NCBI RefSeq assembly: GCF_002902755.1
Contig: NZ_PPRS01000009.1
Coordinates: 1-37,015, forward strand
From: Mammaliicoccus lentus
Lineage (GTDB): Bacteria; Bacillota; Bacilli; Staphylococcales; Staphylococcaceae
Direction of reading: 5' to 3'
Length of the DNA stretch: 37,015 nucleotides
The translations under genes were made by a program, and so were the position numbers. Positions 22,124 through 33,105 of this stretch are shown here, one piece after another. The stretch's first letter is position 1. The number at the start of each line of letters is the position of its first letter. Under the pieces are notes generated by a model that worked only from the letters and a program-made list of their open reading frames with translations, made no database searches and was not told where the DNA came from.

Positions 22124-22168
22124 AAAAAAACAGGAAAAACTCTTATCAAACTAAGAATTTCTCCTGTA
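22124..22168 (-). terminator. Terminator of purR-ridA-spoVG
   Basis: The minus strand forms an outer stem ACAGGA/TCCTGT with an inner stem TTCTTA/TAAGAG, followed by seven T. It lies about 40 bases after the spoVG stop codon. Confidence 0.85.
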
Positions 22169-22208
22169 TTATTTCAGACACAAGCTTTGCGTATGCCTAT
22201 TCCAATTT

Positions 22209-22538
22209 TTATTCTTCATTTTCATCTTCATTTTGATTTTCTGATTCAGAATCCTCATCTTTAGCAGATTTCGGAATGATTACTTCATCAGTTTCATCAT
22301 AAACTTTCATGACTGCTTCTTGAATTTCTTGTCTCATTTCAGAGTTAATAGGGTGAGCAATATCCCGGAACTCTCCGTCGGGTGTACGTTTACTTGGCAT
22401 AGCTACAAATAAACCTGAATTCCCTTCAATTACTCTTAAATCGTGAACAACAAAAGCATCGTCTAATGTAATAGAAACTAAAGCTTTCATTCTTCCATCT
22501 GTTTGGATTTTTCTTAATCTCACATCTGTTACCTTCAT
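22209..22538 (-). CDS. spoVG: SpoVG regulatory DNA/RNA-binding protein
   Basis: SpoVG is a small nucleic-acid-binding regulator. In S. aureus it is the effector of the sigma-B-linked yabJ-spoVG locus and affects capsule, virulence factors and beta-lactam resistance. The 109-residue protein has the conserved [11 protein letters not shown] start and the core [21 protein letters not shown] short, strongly acidic tail ([16 protein letters not shown]) follows. A good site AGGGGG precedes the ATG. It follows ridA and precedes a strong terminator. There is no sign of a sporulation programme, so the name reflects homology only. Confidence 0.95.
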   Translation of the reverse strand: MKVTDVRLRKIQTDGRMKALVSITLDDAFVVHDLRVIEGNSGLFVAMPSKRTPDGEFRDIAHPINSEMRQEIQEAVMKVYDETDEVIIPKSAKDEDSESENQNEDENEE

Positions 22539-22597
22539 GACTTGTGTGCCCCCTGTTTGTCTTTTTTAAGTAGCAGCATCATTTAAATTGAAGAATA

Positions 22598-22972
22598 TTA
22601 TTGTATTTTTGCGATCATTTCAATCTCAACTTTAACATCTTTAGGTAGGCGCGCAACCTCAACACAACTTCTAGCAGGCAAATGTTCATTGAAATATTGT
22701 CCATATACGGAGTTAATATCTTGAAAATCATTCATATCTTTAATAAAGATCATAGATTTCACGACATTATTTAAAGAAGCGCCACTTTCTTCAAGTACTT
22801 TTTTTAAGTTTTCGATGACTTGTTCAGTCTGCACTTTTACATCATCTGATACAATTTCGCCTTTTTGATTTAACGGTATTTGCCCCGAAGTAAATACTAG
22901 ATTATCTACCACTACAGCGTGGCAGTATGGTCCTAATGCTTCTGGAGCGTTTGTTGCGTTTATACTTTTCAT
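22598..22972 (-). CDS. ridA: RidA family enamine/imine deaminase (YabJ)
   Basis: RidA hydrolyses reactive enamines and imines such as 2-aminoacrylate formed by PLP enzymes. The 124-residue protein has the family signature (GPYCHAVVVDNLVFTSGQIP), the conserved Arg in PARSCVEVARLP, and VEIEMIA at the C-terminus. In Bacillus YabJ is linked to PurR-mediated purine control. Here it lies between purR and spoVG, 19 bases after purR, supporting a single transcript. Confidence 0.95.
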   Translation of the reverse strand: MKSINATNAPEALGPYCHAVVVDNLVFTSGQIPLNQKGEIVSDDVKVQTEQVIENLKKVLEESGASLNNVVKSMIFIKDMNDFQDINSVYGQYFNEHLPARSCVEVARLPKDVKVEIEMIAKIQ

Positions 22973-22991
22973 GATGATTAACCCTCTCTTC

Positions 22992-23816
22992 TTAATTAAA
23001 TCTTTTTAAACAGTTGCCTTCTTCTACTGAAAATTGTTGGTTGTATTCGTCTACATTCGACAATCTCACTAAAGATGTATAATCTTCAACCAAACGATGT
23101 TTAACTTCTTTTGATTCTACAAGTACTGATACCCCTTTTACAGTTGCTTTAAACTCATTCATCAAATTGATAACACCATTGATTGAGCCACCTGCTCTCA
23201 TAAAGTCGTCTACTATTAATACATTTGAATATTCAGGCAATGTCCGTTTAGATAAAACCATTGTTTCAATTTTTCTTGAAGATCCTGATACATAGTTAAT
23301 TGAAACCGTTGATCCTTCTGTTACTTTATTATCTTTTCTAATTACCACAACAGGTAAATTGAGCACTTTCGCTACTGCATTAGCTAACGATATCCCTTTA
23401 GTTGCAATTGTAACAACCGCATCAAGTTCTTCATCCATGTACATCGTTGCGATAAGTTCCCCAACTTGGTTTAAAAGTTTAGGGTTACCAACAAGATCTG
23501 ACATAAATAAATAGCCGCCTGGTAATAATCTTTCTCTCTCTTTAAGCAATTCACACAAATCTTCAATTAATTCAATCGCTTCTTTCTTGTACATTTTCGG
23601 TCGGTAAGTTACACCGCCGCTAGCACCTGCAGTAGTTTCAATAATCCCTAAACCTTCTGCTTGAAAAGTTTCTTTAATGATTTGTATGTCTTCACTTATA
23701 GAAGACTTTGCTTGTCCAAAATGATTCACAAAGTAAGTTAACGGCACTAACTCATTAGGATGTTTCAATAAATACTGTGTCATATAAACGATTCTCTCAC
23801 TTCGTTTAAACCTCAT
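22992..23816 (-). CDS. purR: Purine operon repressor PurR
   Basis: PurR represses purine synthesis genes, and PRPP relieves binding. The 274-residue protein has an N-terminal winged-helix domain (residues 1-73, RRSER-like start and QAKSSISEDI). A type I PRTase-like domain follows with the PRPP motif VLIVDDFMRAGGSI (199-212), which senses rather than catalyses. The PRPP it senses is made by prs about 3 kb downstream. It has its own strong promoter and leads purR-ridA-spoVG. Confidence 0.95.
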   Translation of the reverse strand: MRFKRSERIVYMTQYLLKHPNELVPLTYFVNHFGQAKSSISEDIQIIKETFQAEGLGIIETTAGASGGVTYRPKMYKKEAIELIEDLCELLKERERLLPGGYLFMSDLVGNPKLLNQVGELIATMYMDEELDAVVTIATKGISLANAVAKVLNLPVVVIRKDNKVTEGSTVSINYVSGSSRKIETMVLSKRTLPEYSNVLIVDDFMRAGGSINGVINLMNEFKATVKGVSVLVESKEVKHRLVEDYTSLVRLSNVDEYNQQFSVEEGNCLKRFN

Positions 23817-23853
23817 TTATAAAACTCCATTCTCTATCCGTATTTTTGCCACA

Positions 23854-23882
23854 ATTATACTATAATCGTACGGTTTTAACAA
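23854..23882 (-). promoter_or_regulatory. Promoter of purR-ridA-spoVG
   Basis: The minus strand has TTGTTA (23877-23882), a 17-bp spacer and a perfect TATAAT (23854-23859). It starts right after the ispE stop codon and about 40 bases before purR. I could not identify a PurR box with confidence. Confidence 0.78.
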
Positions 23883-23884
23883 AG

Positions 23885-24733
23885 CTATCCAAGTAATCTC
23901 ACAATGAATACATCTTTGCAGCATCCTTTCAGAGCATTATAGACTTGCTTAGCCTGCCTTTCCTTTTGAACAAAGCCATAAACAGTCGGACCGCTTCCGC
24001 TCATTAATGCTGCATCCACACCTGTATTTGTCATAGTGTTTTTCAGCTTTTCAACCTCTGGGTATAGTCCCATAGTAACACTCTCAAGGCTATTACCTAA
24101 CGACTTACATAAACATTCATAATCACCGTCTATTAAAGCTTGCTGGCATTCTTTCGTTAAAACTTTAGATGTCTCTTCTAAAGTTAAAGCGCCATAAATT
24201 TTGGGTGTAGAGACGCCGATGTCTGGCTTGGCTATGATAACCCAAGCTGATGGTGGTTTAGGTAAATGCGTTAATTGCTCTCCCCTACCACGACATAACG
24301 CCGTTTTTCCATAGATACAAAAAGAAATATCCGACCCAATTTCCGCTGATAAATCACTCAATGCTTCTAACGAGTCATTGATCCCCCAAAGTTTATTCAA
24401 ACCTCTAAAAGTAGCAGCAGCATCACTAGAGCCACCTGCTAAACCAGCTGAAATAGGAATGCTTTTTTCTAAAGAAATCGTCACACCGTCTTTTATGTTG
24501 TATTTGTCCTTCATTAATTTTGCAGCTTTATAAGCTAAATTTCTATGATCACTTGGAACAAAATTATGCTCTACATCGATGACAATTTCACCATCTTCTC
24601 TTTTTTCAAAAGACAGTCTATCATTTAGGTCAACGGTTGTCATAATCATTTCCACCTCGTGATAACCATCATCACGTTTGTATAAAGTATCTAGTGTTAA
24701 ATTAATTTTTGCTGGTGCTGTCTCATAAATCAT
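23885..24733 (-). CDS. ispE: 4-diphosphocytidyl-2-C-methyl-D-erythritol kinase-like GHMP kinase
   Basis: A 282-residue GHMP kinase with [10 protein letters not shown] at the N-terminus, the ATP loop [11 protein letters not shown] (97-107) and a C-terminal [12 protein letters not shown]. By family it is IspE, the fourth step of the MEP isoprenoid pathway. Staphylococci make isoprenoids by the mevalonate route and are generally thought to lack the rest of the MEP pathway, so the real substrate is uncertain. It lies between veg and purR as in Bacillus. A probable extended -10 precedes it. Confidence 0.9.
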   Translation of the reverse strand: MIYETAPAKINLTLDTLYKRDDGYHEVEMIMTTVDLNDRLSFEKREDGEIVIDVEHNFVPSDHRNLAYKAAKLMKDKYNIKDGVTISLEKSIPISAGLAGGSSDAAATFRGLNKLWGINDSLEALSDLSAEIGSDISFCIYGKTALCRGRGEQLTHLPKPPSAWVIIAKPDIGVSTPKIYGALTLEETSKVLTKECQQALIDGDYECLCKSLGNSLESVTMGLYPEVEKLKNTMTNTGVDAALMSGSGPTVYGFVQKERQAKQVYNALKGCCKDVFIVRLLG

Positions 24734-24764
24734 ATACTTGCCCTTTCTAAAACTTATTATTATG

Positions 24765-24770
24765 ATTTTA
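24765..24770 (-). promoter_or_regulatory. Possible extended -10 promoter of ispE
   Basis: The minus strand has TGGTAAAAT, with TAAAAT at 24765-24770 and an extended TG. The -35 region (TACTTT) is weak. It lies between the veg terminator and ispE. Confidence 0.45.
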
Positions 24771-24820
24771 CCATAAATAAATGTTAGAAAGTATGAGCTT
24801 TATCCTATTTTTTTGCAACA

Positions 24821-24866
24821 AAAAAACTCTACGCCATATCACAGTCATATCGCGTAGAGTTTTTTA
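24821..24866 (-). terminator. Strong, bidirectional terminator of veg
   Basis: The minus strand forms a stem AAAAAACTCTACGC/GCGTAGAGTTTTTT with a 17-nt loop, flanked by A and T runs. It can therefore work in both directions. It lies 16 bases after the veg stop codon. Confidence 0.93.
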
Positions 24867-24881
24867 TTGTGAACTTTATGA

Positions 24882-25145
24882 TTATTGAACAATAAATTCT
24901 TCTTTATGTTCATTCATAAAAGTTACTTGGACATTCTCAGTTAATACATCAGTGTATGTATAAGATACACGCTCAAAATTATGTTTCTCTTGATCTAATT
25001 CGACCACGAAAACTGATGGATACGTTTCCTTAAGCACACCACTGCGCTCAATTAACTTCTTACGTCCTCCATTAGCTTTAAGTACAATACGATTTCCTAA
25101 TTGACAATCCAATATTTTTTTGATGTCTACTAAAGTCTTCGGCAT
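24882..25145 (-). CDS. veg: Veg protein
   Basis: Veg is a small, highly expressed protein. In Bacillus it is linked to biofilm matrix gene expression, and its molecular role in staphylococci is unknown. I start it at the ATG of [10 protein letters not shown] (87 residues) because GAGGTGGG lies just upstream; the longer open frame reaches back through the promoter. The conserved core reads [14 protein letters not shown], then [29 protein letters not shown]. It is expressed alone from a near-consensus promoter and ends at a strong terminator. Confidence 0.94.
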   Translation of the reverse strand: MPKTLVDIKKILDCQLGNRIVLKANGGRKKLIERSGVLKETYPSVFVVELDQEKHNFERVSYTYTDVLTENVQVTFMNEHKEEFIVQ

Positions 25146-25170
25146 ATTGACCCACCTCGCTATATAGAAT

Positions 25171-25217
25171 ATTATACTATGATAGCAAGATTTTGTCAAA
25201 TAAAATTTAAATTTTAT
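25171..25217 (-). promoter_or_regulatory. Near-perfect sigma-A promoter of veg with an AT palindrome upstream
   Basis: The minus strand has a perfect TTGACA (25194-25199), a 17-bp spacer and a perfect TATAAT (25171-25176). An 18-bp AT-only palindrome (25200-25217) lies directly upstream, where an UP element would contact the RNA polymerase alpha subunits. Bacillus veg is a classic strong vegetative promoter. Confidence 0.92.
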
Positions 25218-25244
25218 CAATTTGAGAGGACGTTGTCAATATAT

Positions 25245-26682
<1,438 letters not shown>

Positions 26683-26699
26683 AAAGTTTACCTTCTTTA

Positions 26700-26733
26700 A
26701 AGATGCCCCAAAACAACCGTTTTGGGGCATCTT
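26700..26733 (-). terminator. 15-bp hairpin between tatD and rnmV
   Basis: The perfect inverted repeat AAGATGCCCCAAAAC/GTTTTGGGGCATCTT has a 4-nt loop. On the minus strand only TTT follows, so termination may be partial. It lies between the tatD stop and the rnmV ribosome binding site. Confidence 0.75.
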
Positions 26734-26736
26734 ATT

Positions 26737-27501
26737 TTATAATTTAAATAATCTTTCAGCGTTTTCGGTAGTTGCTTCACAAACTTCTTCATACGTGAGA
26801 CCACGTAACTCTGCAATTTGTTCGGCAACAAGTTTTACACGAGCAGGCTCATTTCTTTTCCCTCTATATGGGTGAGGTGATAAGAATGGCGCATCTGTTT
26901 CTACTAATAATCTATCTAACGGAACATGCTTAGCTACTTCCTTAGGTTGTTTAGCATTTTTAAAAGTCACTGGGCCACCTAACGAAACATAGAAATTCAT
27001 TTTTAAAATTTCGTCAGCTATTTCATTAGAACCACTAAAGCTATGCATAATACCGCCAACTTCACTAGCGTTTTCTTCTTTCAAAATATCTACACAATCT
27101 TGTGTTGCTTCTCTATTATGAATAATGATTGGTAATTGAACTCGTTTAGCTAATGCGATTTGCTTTCTAAACACATCTTTTTGGATATCTTTTGGTGACT
27201 TATCCCAATGGTAGTCTAATCCCATTTCACCTATTCCAATAATTTTAGGATGTTTAGATAATGACTCTATCCATTCTAAACGTTCATCTGTACAGTCGAT
27301 TGCATCGACTGGATGCCAGCCGATAATACCATAAATAAAGTCGTATTGATCGATGAGTTTCATTGTTCTCTCTATTGTTTTTGTATCAAAACCAACGACA
27401 AACATTCTATCGATACCTTCAGATAGCGCTCTATCGATTACTTCTTGTAAGTCATCATCGTATTGATCAGCGTTCAAGTGAACATGTGTGTCTATTAGCA
27501 T
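26737..27501 (-). CDS. tatD: TatD family deoxyribonuclease (YabD)
   Basis: A 254-residue metal-dependent TIM-barrel hydrolase of the TatD family. Metal ligands show in IDTHVHLN (3-10), GEMGLDYHW, IIHNREATQD, MHSFSGS and LVETDAPFLSPHPYRGK. Relatives are 3'-5' exonucleases with proposed roles in DNA repair and RNA quality control; the physiological substrate is not settled. It lies 21 bases after metG and is probably cotranscribed with it. Confidence 0.94.
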   Translation of the reverse strand: MLIDTHVHLNADQYDDDLQEVIDRALSEGIDRMFVVGFDTKTIERTMKLIDQYDFIYGIIGWHPVDAIDCTDERLEWIESLSKHPKIIGIGEMGLDYHWDKSPKDIQKDVFRKQIALAKRVQLPIIIHNREATQDCVDILKEENASEVGGIMHSFSGSNEIADEILKMNFYVSLGGPVTFKNAKQPKEVAKHVPLDRLLVETDAPFLSPHPYRGKRNEPARVKLVAEQIAELRGLTYEEVCEATTENAERLFKL

Positions 27502-27522
27502 TCATATCTTCCTTCCAATTCA

Positions 27523-29529
<2,007 letters not shown>

Positions 29530-29547
29530 CTAATATCTTATCTATAT

Positions 29548-29576
29548 AATATACCGAAAATTTAGCATTTTTTCAA
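29548..29576 (-). promoter_or_regulatory. Promoter of metG
   Basis: The minus strand has TTGAAA (29571-29576), a 17-bp spacer and TATATT (29548-29553), about 30 bases before metG. It is divergent from the abrB promoter. Confidence 0.78.
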
Positions 29577-29616
29577 TATTTCCTTATTATGGTAAAGCGC
29601 GCAAATGTGGTTTTAA

Positions 29617-29714
29617 TGTCGAATAATTAAGTGTATACAATTTATTATTTTATTGACAATTTCTTCAATACGTATTAGTATACTATTTATATAATTGTCG
29701 AATGAATGTCGAAT
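29617..29714 (+). promoter_or_regulatory. abrB promoter region with three TGTCGAAT repeats
   Basis: A consensus -35 TTGACA (29653-29658) is followed after 17 bp by TAGTAT (29676-29681), or after 20 bp by TATACT. The octamer TGTCGAAT occurs three times in direct orientation, at 29617-29624, 29696-29703 and 29707-29714. The last two are 11 bp apart, one helical turn, around the expected transcript start. This layout suggests an operator, possibly for autoregulation. Confidence 0.6.
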
Positions 29715-29750
29715 TAGATAATTATGGTTTTATTAAACGGAGGTAAAGAA

Positions 29751-30065
29751 ATGAAATCAACTGGAATCGTTCGTAAAGTAGATGAACTAGGCCGTGTAGT
29801 AATTCCTATCGAGTTACGACGCATATTAGACATTGCTGAGAAAGACGCTTTAGAGATTTACACTGATGATGACAGAATTATTCTAAAGAAATATTCACCT
29901 AACATGACTTGTCAGGTTACTGGCGATGTTTCTGAAGAAAACTTTGTTTTAGCAGATGGTAAAATCGTATTAAGCGAAGAAGGCGCTCAGCAATTAATGA
30001 ATGAGATTGAAAAAAATCTAAATAATTACTTACTATATGTATCAAAGAGTCTGGGACATAATTAA
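29751..30065 (+). CDS. abrB: AbrB family transition-state regulator
   Basis: AbrB proteins are swapped-hairpin DNA-binding dimers or tetramers that repress many stationary-phase genes. I start at MKSTGIVRKVDELGRVVIP because GGAGG lies eight bases upstream. This gives 104 residues. The DNA-binding domain (residues 1-50) is close to Bacillus AbrB (ELRRILDIAEKDALEIY). The C-terminal half (MTCQVTGDVSEENFVLADGK) forms the multimerisation domain. It runs about 10 residues past the usual end into a SKSLGHN tail encoded by the terminator hairpin itself. It is one of two plus-strand genes in the window. Confidence 0.93.
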   Translation: MKSTGIVRKVDELGRVVIPIELRRILDIAEKDALEIYTDDDRIILKKYSPNMTCQVTGDVSEENFVLADGKIVLSEEGAQQLMNEIEKNLNNYLLYVSKSLGHN

Positions 30066-30080
30066 TTGTCTCAGGCTCTT
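30045..30080. terminator. Bidirectional terminator between abrB and rsmI (AGTCTGGGACA-type)
   Basis: AAGAGTCTGGGACA pairs with TGTCTCAGGCTCTT (14 bp with two G-U pairs on the plus strand), followed by ATTTTAATT. The converging abrB and rsmI transcripts share it, and it overlaps the last codons of abrB. It closely resembles the rplY terminator at 18723-18760. Confidence 0.85.
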
Positions 30081-30083
30081 ATT

Positions 30084-30926
30084 TTAATTATCTATATGAA
30101 ATGCTTCATATACATCTCTCTTTTTCATATTTCTATCTAAAGCGACTTGTTTAATAGCATCTTTAGAACGCATATCTTGTTCATTAATGTACGAATCAAC
30201 ATGTTCTTTTAAGTCCATTTCTTTCCACCATTGTTCTGTCTGACTGGATTCATCTATACCTTCTATAAGAATAACAAACTCACCTTTTTGTGGTATAGAA
30301 TCGTCTTCTAACATATTTTCAATTGTTTCAACCGACCCTGTTTCAACTTGTTCAAACTTTTTAGTCAACTCTCTACCGATTGCTATTTTTCTTTCTGAGT
30401 CTATTTCAGATATAGCTTTTAATGTTTGTTTTACACGGTAGGGTGATTCATAAATCATCATTGTCGATTCCCTATGCATCCATTTATCTAATACTTCATG
30501 CTTATCTTTAGCCTGCCTTGGTAAAAATCCTAAAAATACAAATTTATATGACGGTAGTCCACTTGTCATTAATGCTGTAATAGCGGCATTTGGTCCAGGA
30601 ATAGTTTCCACAAGGAATCCCGCTTCTCTAACTTGGTTTACAAGTTCATAACCTGGATCACTGATACAAGGACAACCAGCATCAGAGACTAAAGCAATTT
30701 GTTTATCATCTTCCATATAATCAATAATCTGCTCTGAAGCTTTATCTTTATTATGTTCGTGATAAGACTTTAATGGTGTGTGTATTTCATAGTGTTGGCA
30801 AAGTTTTGACGTTACACGAGTGTCTTCACAAAAAATATAATCTGACTCTTTTAAAATTCTTACGGCGCGATATGTTATATCTTCTAAATTTCCTATTGGG
30901 GTGCCTACTAAATGTAAAGTTGACAT
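30084..30926 (-). CDS. rsmI: 16S rRNA 2'-O-methyltransferase (C1402)
   Basis: RsmI methylates the ribose of C1402 in 16S rRNA. The 280-residue protein belongs to the tetrapyrrole methylase-like fold, with LVGTPIGNLEDITYRAVRIL at the N-terminus, ALVSDAGCPCISDPGYELV and PGPNAAITALMTSGLPS. It is the last gene of the run from yaaO, one base after the GIY-YIG gene, and converges on abrB. Confidence 0.94.
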   Translation of the reverse strand: MSTLHLVGTPIGNLEDITYRAVRILKESDYIFCEDTRVTSKLCQHYEIHTPLKSYHEHNKDKASEQIIDYMEDDKQIALVSDAGCPCISDPGYELVNQVREAGFLVETIPGPNAAITALMTSGLPSYKFVFLGFLPRQAKDKHEVLDKWMHRESTMMIYESPYRVKQTLKAISEIDSERKIAIGRELTKKFEQVETGSVETIENMLEDDSIPQKGEFVILIEGIDESSQTEQWWKEMDLKEHVDSYINEQDMRSKDAIKQVALDRNMKKRDVYEAFHIDN

Positions 30927-30927
30927 G

Positions 30928-31176
30928 CTATCCCTCCTTTATGAGTAATAACTTTTGTTTTCTAGTCAATTGTTTTAAGGCATACTCTCTTTTTAATGCT
31001 TCTGATTTATTATCAAACTCTTCATGGTATACAAGTTTAACGGGACGTCTTATTTTTGTGTATTTTGCACCTTTACCATCATTATGCACCTTTAATCTGC
31101 GTTCTAAATCAGTAGTGTATCCAGTATATAATGTTTGATCTTTACATTCTAATATATATGTATAATGTTTATCCAT
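30928..31176 (-). CDS. GIY-YIG domain protein (YazA family)
   Basis: This is an 82-residue protein consisting of a single GIY-YIG nuclease-like domain: [20 protein letters not shown] at the N-terminus, the conserved Arg in ERRLKVHN, then GAKYTK and the Glu in [14 protein letters not shown]. Relatives are related to the UvrC N-terminal nuclease. In-vivo function is not established. Its start overlaps the methyltransferase gene by eight bases. Confidence 0.9.
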   Translation of the reverse strand: MDKHYTYILECKDQTLYTGYTTDLERRLKVHNDGKGAKYTKIRRPVKLVYHEEFDNKSEALKREYALKQLTRKQKLLLIKEG

Positions 31177-31897
31177 AATAGACTTCCTTCATCTCTTCAG
31201 AATATTCACCATTTGTATTATAAATATAAAATGGTTGTTCAATTTTCAAACCAGGTTGCCCACCGCTCCGTCCTTCTACCAATATCGTTACTGCTTCTTT
31301 TTTAGAAGGACTACTATATACAAGTCTTAATCTCTTTGGTTCTATATTAAAAAGTCTAAAGTGCGTTAAGACATCCATCAGTCTTTCTGCTCTATGAACC
31401 ATCATTAATTTACCACCTTGCTTGAGTAAATGTTTACTTGCTCTTACAACATCCTCAAGTGTGCAATAAACTTCATGCCTTGCTATTTTATGCGCTTCTT
31501 TTTGATGTTTCATTTGTTGATTTTCTTTAAAATAAGGTGGGTTAACCGTGACAACATCGAAGGTCGCCGGTGCATATTCAGTTGTTACTTTATTTAAATC
31601 TAATTGTTTTATCGAAATTTGATTTTGTAAATGATTATGCTGAATTGTTCTTTGAGCCATGTCGACCAATGTTTCTTGAATTTCTACTGCTTGAATTTCA
31701 GATAGTGATTTATGAGCTAAAAGTAACGGGATAATACCATTACCAGAACATAAATCCATCACTTTATCCTTATTTCTTGTTTGAACGAAATCACCTAACA
31801 ATAATGCGTCAGTAGAAAAGGAAAACACATCATCATTTTGAATAATTTCAAATTTTTCTCTTAAAAGTTGATCTAATCTTTCACCTTTATGTAACAC
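31169..31897 (-). CDS. tRNA1(Val) (adenine-37 N6)-methyltransferase-like protein (YabB)
   Basis: This 242-residue SAM-dependent methyltransferase has motif [16 protein letters not shown] and the N6-adenine or cytosine-N4 catalytic motif TVNPPYF. It belongs to the TrmN6/YfiC (YabB) family. Assigning A37 of tRNA-Val as target is by family only. The start is a GTG with GAGGTGAT upstream. A terminator-like hairpin lies directly before that ribosome binding site. It overlaps the GIY-YIG gene, as in Bacillus. Confidence 0.88.
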   Translation of the reverse strand: MLHKGERLDQLLREKFEIIQNDDVFSFSTDALLLGDFVQTRNKDKVMDLCSGNGIIPLLLAHKSLSEIQAVEIQETLVDMAQRTIQHNHLQNQISIKQLDLNKVTTEYAPATFDVVTVNPPYFKENQQMKHQKEAHKIARHEVYCTLEDVVRASKHLLKQGGKLMMVHRAERLMDVLTHFRLFNIEPKRLRLVYSSPSKKEAVTILVEGRSGGQPGLKIEQPFYIYNTNGEYSEEMKEVYYG

Positions 31898-31912
31898 GAA
31901 ATCACCTCATTT

Positions 31913-31941
31913 AAAAAATCAGGCATGCAAGATGCCTGATT
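31913..31941 (-). terminator. Terminator hairpin between yabA and the methyltransferase gene
   Basis: A perfect 10-bp stem AATCAGGCAT/ATGCCTGATT with a 5-nt loop is followed by TTTT on the minus strand. It begins three bases after the yabA stop and ends just before the next ribosome binding site. Confidence 0.85.
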
Positions 31942-31944
31942 ACC

Positions 31945-32280
31945 CTATTCTCTATTAAGTACCTCTAGACAAAACAAGCAATCTTGACCTTGTCTATGTT
32001 TACCAAATAATTCTCCTCGACATATATGAAAACCTTCATGATACAACATAGCTAGATTATCTTTACTTTGAAGAGGTCTTACCTTTTTATTTGGTTTTTT
32101 ATTATGCGTTGTTTCATTGGATTCAACTACCCGTTTCAGACTATCGTTTTCCATCTGAAGTGCAACATTATCTTCAACCAATTCGACTGCTTGGTTCTTC
32201 AGTTTATCCATATGCGCATTAATTTGTTTAAGTTCATTTTCTAACATCATAATTGTTTCAAACAACTCGTCCCTATTCAC
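31945..32280 (-). CDS. yabA: DNA replication initiation control protein YabA
   Basis: YabA binds DnaA and the DnaN clamp to limit re-initiation. The 111-residue protein has an N-terminal coiled coil for tetramerisation (about 1-55), a basic linker and a C-terminal zinc domain with His85, Cys87, Cys101 and Cys104, all present. It follows ricT by 14 bases and lies near holB and tmk, a replication-linked neighbourhood. Confidence 0.95.
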   Translation of the reverse strand: MNRDELFETIMMLENELKQINAHMDKLKNQAVELVEDNVALQMENDSLKRVVESNETTHNKKPNKKVRPLQSKDNLAMLYHEGFHICRGELFGKHRQGQDCLFCLEVLNRE

Positions 32281-32294
32281 AGTAAAATCCTCCC

Positions 32295-33101
32295 TTATGA
32301 ATGGACTTCAAGTAATTCATCAAGTTTATAATCAAAAAGTTGTTCGAAACCTTTCACTTTAACTTGCATCGTGATATCTAGAATATTTAATCCTACGACT
32401 TTACCATCTCCCTCAGGTGTTACAACAGTAGTACCCACGTCTGGCAATTCGTTTCTTACATCTTCGTAATAATCATTTTCATATTTTAAACAGCACATCA
32501 AACGACCACATGCACCGGAAATTTTTGTTGGATTAAGCGAAAGATTTTGATCTTTAGCCATTTTTATAGATACAGGCTCAAAATCTCCTAAGAATGTCGA
32601 GCAACAAAGCGAACGACCACATGGACCAATACCACCTAATAACTTCGCTTCATCCCTCACACCTATTTGTCTAAGCTCAATACGTGTTTTTAATTCATAT
32701 GCTAATGATTTTACTAAGTTTCTAAAATCAATTCTGTCATCAGCTGTAAAATTAAATATAACCTTACTCTTATCTAGTGTATATTCACAATTTACTAATC
32801 TCATGTTCAATTCATGTGTCGCTACCATCTCTTTACACAGTGCCAATGCTTTATCAGCCTCTGCTAAATTTGAATGATATTTTTCGACATCTTCATCTGT
32901 AGCGTGACGTATAACTTCTTTCAAAGGTAAAACCACATCATCTTTGCCTACATGACGATTAGTTAATTTAACTTGTCCTAACTCTACTCCACGTTTAGAT
33001 TCTACAACAACTAAATCATTTTCTTTGAATCTTTCTCCGTTTGGAGAGAAATATTCTTTCTTCCCAGCTTCTTGAAACTGTACGCCTATGATTTCATACA
33101 T
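32295..33101 (-). CDS. ricT: PSP1 domain protein RicT (YaaT)
   Basis: RicT is part of the Fe-S-containing RicAFT (Y) complex, which in Bacillus steers RNase Y and speeds Spo0A phosphorylation. The 268-residue protein has the PSP1 domain and six conserved cysteines (161, 166, 167, 198, 203, 204 in CGRSLCC and CGRLMCC), which fit cluster binding. In a non-sporulating staphylococcus the RNA-decay role is the likely one. It lies four bases after holB. Confidence 0.94.
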   Translation of the reverse strand: MYEIIGVQFQEAGKKEYFSPNGERFKENDLVVVESKRGVELGQVKLTNRHVGKDDVVLPLKEVIRHATDEDVEKYHSNLAEADKALALCKEMVATHELNMRLVNCEYTLDKSKVIFNFTADDRIDFRNLVKSLAYELKTRIELRQIGVRDEAKLLGGIGPCGRSLCCSTFLGDFEPVSIKMAKDQNLSLNPTKISGACGRLMCCLKYENDYYEDVRNELPDVGTTVVTPEGDGKVVGLNILDITMQVKVKGFEQLFDYKLDELLEVHS

Positions 33102-33105
33102 TTAA

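Noticed and set aside
22973-23010. A possible sigma-B promoter before ridA (GATTTA, 12 bp, GGGTTA)
   Set aside because: Both hexamers deviate from GTTTAA and GGGTAT, and the start would fall on the ridA initiation codon. I could not support it, though sigma-B control of this locus is known in S. aureus.
30773-31138. A 121-codon plus-strand frame opposite rsmI and the GIY-YIG gene
   Set aside because: It has no start context and no family resemblance, and both minus-strand genes are clear.
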